A stretch of DNA of 5,552 bases from NCBI GenBank assembly GCA_002336855.1, contig DDEV01000056.1, positions 1 to 5,552 on the forward strand, read 5' to 3'. The position numbers were made by a program, and so were the translations under genes. The notes below the pieces were generated by a model. It made no database searches. It saw only the letters and a program-made list of their open reading frames with translations, and was not told the origin of the DNA. Source of the stretch: Leucobacter sp. UBA1945. GTDB taxonomy: Bacteria; Actinomycetota; Actinomycetes; Actinomycetales; Microbacteriaceae. Each line of letters starts with the position of its first letter. Position 1 is the stretch's first letter. Positions 1 through 4,152 of this stretch are shown here, one piece after another.

Positions 1-1285
1 CGTGGTCCTCCTGCATCGCCGAGCTGGGAATGGAGTCGACGGACGCCGGGGCCGCGAGGCGCTTCAGCTCGGAGACGATGGCGGCCTGGGTGTACTGGGC
101 GATCATGTGTCCCGAGTCGGTCCCGGGATCGTCGGCGAGGAACGGCGGCAGCCCGTTGTTGCGGGCCCGGTCGAGGAACCGGTCGGTGCGCCGTTCGCTC
201 ATGCTCGCCACGTCGGCCGCGGCGATGGCGAGGAAGTCGAGCACGTAGGCGACCGGCGCGCCATGGAAGTTGCCGTTCGATTCGACGCGCTCGTCCAGCG
301 TCACCACCGGGTTGTCGATGGCGGCCGCCAACTCGCGGTCCGCCACCAACCGCGCGTGCGCGAGCGTGTCCCGGGCGGCGCCGTGCACCTGCGGGGCGCA
401 GCGCAGCGAGTACGCGTCTTGCACGCGGGTGAATTCGCCCTCTTGCGGGCGCTGAATGAGCGTCGACGGGGCGAGGATCGCGGCCATGTTCGAAGCGGCG
501 GCCGCCTGGCCCGGGTGCGGGCGCAGGGCGTGCAGCTCGGCGGCGAACACCGAGTCGGTGCCGGTGAGGGCCTCGACGCTCGCAGCGGCGGCGAAGTCGG
601 CGGTCTTGAAGAGCGCCGACAGGTCGTGCAGCGCGAGGCACAGCATGCCGAGCATGCCGTCGGTGCCGTTGATGAGGGCGAGCCCCTCCTTCTCGGCGAG
701 CACGACCGGCTCGATGCCCGCGGCAGCCAGCGCCTCAGCGGCATCGACGGGAGCGGCGTGGCGATCCTCTTCGGAAGCACTTGAGGCGACGCGAACTTGA
801 CCCTCGCCCATGACCGTGAGCGCGCAGTGCGCGAGCGGGCTGAGGTCGCCCGAGCAGCCGAGCGAACCGTACTCGTGCACGACGGGGCTGATGCCCGCGT
901 TGAGAATCGCGGCGTAGGTCTCGGCCACGATCGGACGCACGCCGGTGCGGCCGCTGGCGAGCGTGTTGAGGCGCAGCAGCATGAGGGCGCGCACGACCTC
1001 GCGCTCGACCTCTGCGCCGGTGCCCGCGGCGTGCGAGCGAATCAGGCTGCGCTGCAGCTGCTGGCGTTTCTCGCTGGCGATCTGCACCTTCGCGAGGGCG
1101 CCGAAGCCGGTTGAGACGCCGTAGTGGGGTCTCGTGTCGTTCGCGAGTTCTTCGATCATGCGGCGGCTCTCGCCGATGCGAGTGAGCGCGTCGGAATCGA
1201 TCTCGACGCGGGCATCAAAACGGGCTACTGCCACAACGTCTGCGACGGTGAGGGGTGCGGCTCCGAGGATCACTGTGTTGCTCAT
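1..1285 (-). CDS. hutH: Histidine ammonia-lyase HutH (partial, C-terminus beyond left edge)
   Basis: Catalyses non-oxidative removal of ammonia from L-histidine to give urocanate, the first step of histidine degradation; a cytosolic enzyme, tetrameric in this family. The minus-strand reading gives 428 codons from the ATG at 1285 to the edge; family members run to about 510 residues, so roughly 85 are missing. The sequence shows the MIO-cofactor triad as Cys144-Ser145-Gly146 inside GSLGCSGDLSPLAH, the catalytic tyrosine in HYGVSTGFG (Tyr55), His85, Asn206 in NGTDGM, the QDAYSLRC segment (Gln289, Tyr292, Arg295), Phe340 in NGNFHG, and Glu426 in the final MQEDH. These match the Pseudomonas putida active-site set by position. 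About ten extra residues near 166-178 look like a lineage-specific loop. The start is well bounded: an in-frame TGA lies four codons upstream. No clear Shine-Dalgarno sequence precedes it. Identification is firm. Confidence 0.96.
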   Translation of the reverse strand, partial: MSNTVILGAAPLTVADVVAVARFDARVEIDSDALTRIGESRRMIEELANDTRPHYGVSTGFGALAKVQIASEKRQQLQRSLIRSHAAGTGAEVEREVVRALMLLRLNTLASGRTGVRPIVAETYAAILNAGISPVVHEYGSLGCSGDLSPLAHCALTVMGEGQVRVASSASEEDRHAAPVDAAEALAAAGIEPVVLAEKEGLALINGTDGMLGMLCLALHDLSALFKTADFAAAASVEALTGTDSVFAAELHALRPHPGQAAAASNMAAILAPSTLIQRPQEGEFTRVQDAYSLRCAPQVHGAARDTLAHARLVADRELAAAIDNPVVTLDERVESNGNFHGAPVAYVLDFLAIAAADVASMSERRTDRFLDRARNNGLPPFLADDPGTDSGHMIAQYTQAAIVSELKRLAAPASVDSIPSSAMQEDH

Positions 1286-1340
1286 GCATCGATTTCAGCG
1301 CATGCGGGGGTGCGTGGCTACCCCTGATGCGCCGCATTTC

Positions 1341-1356
1341 GTCTGGAATCCCAGAC
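1341..1356. promoter_or_regulatory. Palindromic operator candidate, HutR-like
   Basis: The sequence is GTCTGGAATCCCAGAC, with perfect 6-bp arms (GTCTGG/CCAGAC) around a 4-bp centre. It lies 55 nt upstream of the hutH start in the divergent hut control region. From memory, the IclR-type regulator HutR of Corynebacterium resistens recognises the 14-bp consensus TCTGwwATwCCAGA; positions 1342-1355 agree with it at 12 of 14 positions. The location and the match together suggest a histidine/urocanate-responsive operator. No regulator gene is inside the window, so the protein that binds here is inferred. Confidence 0.65.
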
Positions 1357-1417
1357 TGTCGCGCGTGTGGGGGAGTTCACGACGAGAAGGATCACCGGTA
1401 ATTTCGGAGATAGACGC

Positions 1418-1454
1418 AAATCACGGAGGCCTTGCAGAGATCTCTCCGTGATTT
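1418..1454. repeat. Perfect 11-bp inverted repeat, 15-bp spacer, in hut control region
   Basis: The left arm AAATCACGGAG (1418-1428) is the exact reverse complement of the right arm CTCCGTGATTT (1444-1454). It lies about 88 nt upstream of the hutG start, and about 130 nt upstream of hutH on the other strand. It could be a second operator, for a dimer binding both half sites, or a hairpin in a leader transcript of either gene. It is not followed by a T-tract of the kind expected of a simple intrinsic terminator. I cannot assign a binding protein. Confidence 0.6.
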
Positions 1455-1477
1455 CGGTTGATTTCCGTGTTTTCGGG
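1449..1477. repeat. Short direct repeats in about 10-bp steps (TGATTTCSGT-like)
   Basis: TGATTTCGGT (1449-1458) is followed at once by TGATTTCCGT (1459-1468, 9 of 10 identical) and then a weaker copy TGTTTTCGGG (1468-1477). A related ATTTCGGAG occurs at 1401-1409. The spacing puts the copies on the same DNA face. The array overlaps the right arm of the 1418-1454 inverted repeat and lies upstream of hutG, so a role in its control is possible. The repeats are short and could be chance. Confidence 0.35.
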
Positions 1478-1541
1478 TGTCCGGTGGCAGGGGCCGAGTA
1501 GTTACAGCGGCTCCAGCCGGGAGTAGAGGAACAGAAATACT

Positions 1542-2486
1542 ATGAGCAGCACCAAGCTTTCGCACGACGAGCTCTGGCCGCGTGCCGGCGGGTGGCAGCA
1601 GCCTGCGGGCGAGCGCACCGACCTCACCATTGTGGGGGTGCCGACGAGCCGCACCTCGCTGTCGCCGACCAATGCGCACGAGACGCCTGCCGCCATTCGC
1701 GATGCCCTGCGACGCTATTCGACGCACATCGTCGCGCCGGGCGCGCCGGGGCATCGGGGCGACGAGAACGAGATCGTGCTGCACGAGTCGCTGAGCATCG
1801 CCGACGCCGGTGACGTCGTCGACCCGGACACCGAAGCGGGCGAAGAAGCAGCAGCGAAAAGGATCGCCGAGCTCGCTGCGCAGGCCGACCTTGTAGTGGC
1901 GCTCGGCGGCGACAACGCCTGCACCGTTCCCGCTGCGCTCGGTGTCGCCGCTGCGCACGGTGGGCTCGCGAATGCCGGCCTCATCACGCTCGACGCTCAT
2001 CACGACTTGCGCGACGGGCGCAGCAACGGCTCGCCGGTGCGCCGGCTCATCGAGATGGGCTTGAATCCGCGCCGCGTGGTGCAGATCGGCATCGCCGATT
2101 TCGCGAACTCGCACGCCTACCGGCAGCGGGCGAAAGATCTCGGCATCACCGTGATTCACCGCGACGAGCTGCACGATCGGCCGCTGTCAGAGGTCGTCGC
2201 CGAGGCGCTCGCGAACGCGGGCGGCGGCGGGGGAGCGATCCGCGTCGATCTCGACGTCGACGTCTGCGACCGCAGCGTGGCTCCCGGCTGCCCCGCGTCT
2301 GTGCCGGTCGGGCTGCAGGCGCACGAGCTGCGCCGCATCGCCCGCCTGCTCGCGGCCGACTCGCGGGTGCGGGGCCTCGACATTGCCGAGGTCGATGCGA
2401 CGGCAGATACGGCCGACGCCCGCACGGTGCGCCTCGCGGCGCTGCTCGTGCTCGAGGCGGCGGCGGGGGTCGCGCTGCGCGCCTAG
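1542..2486 (+). CDS. hutG: Arginase-family ureohydrolase, probable formimidoylglutamase HutG
   Basis: Probably hydrolyses N-formimidoyl-L-glutamate to glutamate and formamide, the last step of one histidine-degradation route. The 314-residue length fits the ureohydrolase family. Motifs in order: ALGGDNACTVP (120-130), LDAHHDLRDG (150-159), DLDVDVCDR (236-244) and AEVD (282-285). Asp151, His153, Asp155, Asp238 and Asp240 match the manganese ligands of arginases. The His of the usual GGDH motif is Asn125 here, which is odd for a binuclear enzyme. The SNGSPVR stretch after DLRDG suits substrate-specific variation. The start at 1542 is supported by AGAGGA at 1525-1530, 11 nt upstream. The family is certain; the HutG assignment rests mainly on divergence from hutH across a shared control region. 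An agmatinase-like enzyme is the alternative. Confidence 0.85.
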   Translation: MSSTKLSHDELWPRAGGWQQPAGERTDLTIVGVPTSRTSLSPTNAHETPAAIRDALRRYSTHIVAPGAPGHRGDENEIVLHESLSIADAGDVVDPDTEAGEEAAAKRIAELAAQADLVVALGGDNACTVPAALGVAAAHGGLANAGLITLDAHHDLRDGRSNGSPVRRLIEMGLNPRRVVQIGIADFANSHAYRQRAKDLGITVIHRDELHDRPLSEVVAEALANAGGGGGAIRVDLDVDVCDRSVAPGCPASVPVGLQAHELRRIARLLAADSRVRGLDIAEVDATADTADARTVRLAALLVLEAAAGVALRA

Positions 2487-2498
2487 CCAGCTGGGTTC

Positions 2499-2526
2499 TG
2501 CGGCAGGGATGGTGCGGCAGGGTCGG
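2499..2526 (+). repeat. 14-bp tandem duplication downstream of hutG
   Basis: Two adjacent 14-bp units, 2499-2512 and 2513-2526, share TGCGGCAGGG exactly and agree at 12 of 14 positions overall. They lie 12 nt after the hutG stop and run into the left arm of the large palindrome. They may be a small local duplication; no function is evident. Confidence 0.5.
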
Positions 2527-2634
2527 GTGAGTGGTGTCCGGTTTTGTCATATGTGGGGCTTCGAGTTGTGGCACTCTTTGAGGCCACGGCTCGAAGACCC
2601 TCTGGAATGATGAAACCGGACACCACTCACCCGA
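2523..2634. repeat. Large nested palindrome between convergent genes (possible MITE-like element)
   Basis: The outer arms 2523-2544 and 2613-2634 are 22-bp exact reverse complements (core GGTGTCCGG / CCGGACACC). Allowing two mismatches they extend inward to 2550 and 2607; allowing a one-base gap, the similarity also continues a few bases outward. An inner hairpin occupies much of the centre, so nearly the whole stretch can fold on itself. The right arm ends 4 nt before the stop codon of the minus-strand SRPBCC gene. Long matching ends without an internal gene recall a palindromic MITE or a solo pair of insertion-sequence ends. No flanking target-site duplication is visible, so a purely local terminator structure is equally possible. 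Confidence 0.75.
2555..2600. terminator. Candidate bidirectional terminator hairpin
   Basis: The bases 2559-2572 pair with 2583-2596 throughout (14 pairs, two of them G-T), with a further GGG/CCC clamp at 2555-2558 and 2598-2600 and a small CTC/GAG extension in the loop. It lies between the ends of two converging genes and is enclosed by the 22-bp outer arms. There is no clear U-tract, which is common for terminators in high-GC Actinobacteria. The placement fits termination of hutG and of the ArsR-SRPBCC operon; this is inferred from structure and position. Confidence 0.55.
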
Positions 2635-2638
2635 TCCC

Positions 2639-3628
2639 TTAGGCGAACACCTCGTTCTCGAGGCGCTTGAAGCTCGCCTCCATGCCATCGGCCATGCCGG
2701 TTGCGAGCACCATCTCGCGCACCTCGGCGCTCGGGTAGGTGATCAGGTATGAGGCGAGCGTGCCGCCCTCAACAGGAGTGAAGGTGAGCTCGTTCAGCGT
2801 CTCTGCGCTGGCGCTGCCCTCTGGGTCTGCGGGCGACACCATGCGCTCGGTGGTGACCAGTCGGTGCGGCGGGGCCGCCTCGACGACCACCCCGACGAAG
2901 CCGAAGCTCTCGCCCGATTCGACGTGGCGCCACTCGGTGTGCATCGCGGCTCCTGGCACCGCGCCGACCTCGCAGACGGTCATCTCCCAGCCGTCGGGGC
3001 CGAGCTGCCAGCGGCGAAGCAGCGCCTCGTCGGTGAACGCCTGCCAGAGCTGCGGCACTGATCTTCGCACGACGCGAGCAACGCGTGCCTGAGTATCGCC
3101 GATGAGCTGCACCTCGGTGTCGTTGCCCGCGGCGAACGAAGCGAGGTCGGCGAGCACATCGTCCATCTGCCCCATTGCCTCGCGCATGCCTTCGACCTGG
3201 CCCATCTCGATGAGCTGGTCCATCTCTTCGAGCGACTTGAAGTAGCTGATCGCGCTCACCCTTGAACCGAGCGCCGTCTCGGTGAACTCGAGCACCATGC
3301 GTCCCTCGGGCATCTCGGTGTTCGGGGTGCCGTCTTCGTTTGCGAAGCCGTCGTGCACCTCGAACGAGCGGCCCTCGTCGACGGCGATCCAGCGCCAGTA
3401 TCCGTAGTGGCGGTCGCCCTCTGGGCCGGTCATGTAGTAATTGCTGAGGCCGCCGACGAAGCCGTCGTGGCGGGTGAACGTCGCGGGGTACGTGGGCGGA
3501 CCCCAGAATCGCTCGAGCTGACGGGGGTCGAGGTAGGCGTCCCAGAGCCTGCGCACCGAGGCGGTGAAGTCGGCGACGACGGTGAGAGTCAGTGCTTCGG
3601 GGTTCGTGTCTATAGATGTGACGGGCAT
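2639..3628 (-). CDS. Tandem two-domain SRPBCC (AHSA1-like) protein
   Basis: The 329-residue protein consists of two consecutive SRPBCC/START-fold domains of the AHSA1-like type, about residues 13-165 and 178-328. Each begins with the typical helix motif (LWDAYLDPRQLERFWGP at 28-44, LWQAFTDEALLRRWQLGP at 194-211) and ends with a related helix (GMREAM... near 147 and GMEASFKRLENEV at 315-327). Such domains form a hydrophobic pocket for small ligands. The substrate is unknown, and a chaperone role should not be assumed from the AHSA1 name. No signal peptide or membrane segment is seen, so the protein is cytosolic. The start at 3628 has GAAAGG at 3636-3641, 7 nt upstream. It is the second gene of an operon with the ArsR regulator, 37 nt behind it. 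ArsR-SRPBCC pairs are a recurring arrangement; single-domain partners of about 150 residues are commoner. Confidence 0.88.
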   Translation of the reverse strand: MPVTSIDTNPEALTLTVVADFTASVRRLWDAYLDPRQLERFWGPPTYPATFTRHDGFVGGLSNYYMTGPEGDRHYGYWRWIAVDEGRSFEVHDGFANEDGTPNTEMPEGRMVLEFTETALGSRVSAISYFKSLEEMDQLIEMGQVEGMREAMGQMDDVLADLASFAAGNDTEVQLIGDTQARVARVVRRSVPQLWQAFTDEALLRRWQLGPDGWEMTVCEVGAVPGAAMHTEWRHVESGESFGFVGVVVEAAPPHRLVTTERMVSPADPEGSASAETLNELTFTPVEGGTLASYLITYPSAEVREMVLATGMADGMEASFKRLENEVFA

Positions 3629-3664
3629 GGTCTTGCCTTTCGGGTAGATGTATACGTAGGTCGG

Positions 3665-4000
3665 TTATTTGTCTTCTGAGAGCAGTGCGTCGAGGCGGTC
3701 GATGCGGCCGCGCCAGATCGTTTCGTACTGGCCGAGCAGCTGCTGCGCGCGGCGAATGGCGTCTGGGTTTCCGAGAATGATGCGCTCCCTTCCTCTCGGC
3801 GTGCGTGCGACGAGGTCGGCGGCTTCGAGCACGGCAACGTGCTTTTGCACGGCGGCGAACGACATCTCGTACTCTTTCGCGAGCTCTGAGATCGAAGCCT
3901 CGGCGATCAGCGTTCGGCGCACGATGTCGCGCCTCGTGCGGTCAGCGAGGGCCTTGAAGATGCGATCGACTTCGTCGTCTGAGAGAGTATATGCAACCAT
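3665..4000 (-). CDS. ArsR/SmtB-type winged-helix transcriptional regulator
   Basis: A 111-residue DNA-binding regulator, presumably a dimeric repressor. IFKALADRTRRDIVRRTL (14-31) is the family's first helix, SISELAKEYEMSFAAVQKHVAVLEAADLV (36-64) is the helix-turn-helix with the recognition helix around 47-59, and the RTPRGRERIILG stretch (66-77) is the wing. It has no cysteine at all, so the classical metal-thiolate sensing sites of ArsR or CadC are absent; it belongs with the non-metal members found next to SRPBCC proteins. It is the promoter-proximal gene of the leftward operon. The ATG at 4000 has no Shine-Dalgarno sequence and sits only a few bases below a good promoter, suggesting leaderless translation. 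A second ATG at 4010 is out of frame. It probably controls its own operon; the inducer is unknown. Confidence 0.9.
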   Translation of the reverse strand: MVAYTLSDDEVDRIFKALADRTRRDIVRRTLIAEASISELAKEYEMSFAAVQKHVAVLEAADLVARTPRGRERIILGNPDAIRRAQQLLGQYETIWRGRIDRLDALLSEDK

Positions 4001-4009
4001 TTGGTTTCA
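3992..4009. promoter_or_regulatory. Imperfect palindrome over ArsR gene start (candidate autoregulatory operator)
   Basis: The core AACCA-TT-TGGTT (3995-4006) is an exact inverted repeat and extends to 8-bp arms with one mismatch (3992-3999 against 4002-4009). It covers the predicted transcription start and the ATG of the ArsR gene and touches the -10 box. ArsR-family repressors commonly bind such sites within their own promoters, so occupancy here would block transcription. Binding is inferred. Confidence 0.4.
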
Positions 4010-4037
4010 TGTTAAAACAAGGATCGCGGCCCGTCAA
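4009..4037 (-). promoter_or_regulatory. Sigma-70-type promoter of the ArsR-SRPBCC operon
   Basis: Read on the minus strand, a -35 box TTGACG (4037-4032) and a -10 box TAACAT (4014-4009) are separated by exactly 17 nt. Transcription would begin around 4000-4003, that is at or within about 3 nt of the ATG at 4000. The match to the housekeeping consensus is good and the placement upstream of a gene lacking a ribosome-binding site is consistent with a leaderless transcript. Confidence 0.65.
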
Positions 4038-4086
4038 CCATGAGATTCGCCGCGAAAGTGACGCGCCGGTAATGCTGCCGCAGGAA

Positions 4087-4121
4087 AACGTTCATTTTTG
4101 GGCATGTAGAATAGAACGTTC
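4087..4121 (+). promoter_or_regulatory. typA promoter region: -10 box flanked by two AACGTTC repeats
   Basis: A -10-like TAGAAT lies at 4107-4112, predicting a start near 4119 and a leader of about 34 nt. No good -35 hexamer is seen at the right distance (GAAAAC at 4084-4089 is poor). AACGTTC occurs twice in the same orientation, at 4087-4093 and 4115-4121, each centred on the palindrome AACGTT and lying on either side of the -10 box; the second is part of GAACGTTC. They could be sites for a regulator. The promoter call is tentative. Confidence 0.42.
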
Positions 4122-4152
4122 GCTGTTTTCAAGTTCGTTAGGAACCACCTTT

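Noticed and set aside
2..784. A 260-codon open frame on the plus strand
   Set aside because: Antisense shadow of hutH; the product is a repetitive Gly/Arg/Val/Glu-rich sequence without any domain, while the minus-strand frame has every HutH active-site motif.
1418..1454. Reading the hut inverted repeat as a terminator
   Set aside because: It lies upstream of both divergent genes, not after a gene end, and has no T-tract; an operator or leader element fits better.
1458..1486. A hutG promoter using TTGATT at 1458-1463 as -35 box
   Set aside because: No -10-like hexamer occurs 16-18 nt downstream; the sequence there is GC-rich (CCGGTG). No convincing promoter was found for hutG or hutH.
1392..2174. 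A 260-codon minus-strand frame running from inside hutG into the hut control region
   Set aside because: Antisense to the well-supported arginase-family gene and crossing the regulatory repeats; no family recognised and no ribosome-binding site of note.
2523..2634. A CRISPR array or complete insertion sequence
   Set aside because: There are only two inverted arms, no series of spaced direct repeats, and no room for a transposase gene between them.
2146..2688. A 180-codon minus-strand frame spanning the convergent gap and the large palindrome
   Set aside because: The product is dominated by Arg, Pro and Ala tracts typical of a spurious GC-rich frame, and it overlaps both flanking genes.
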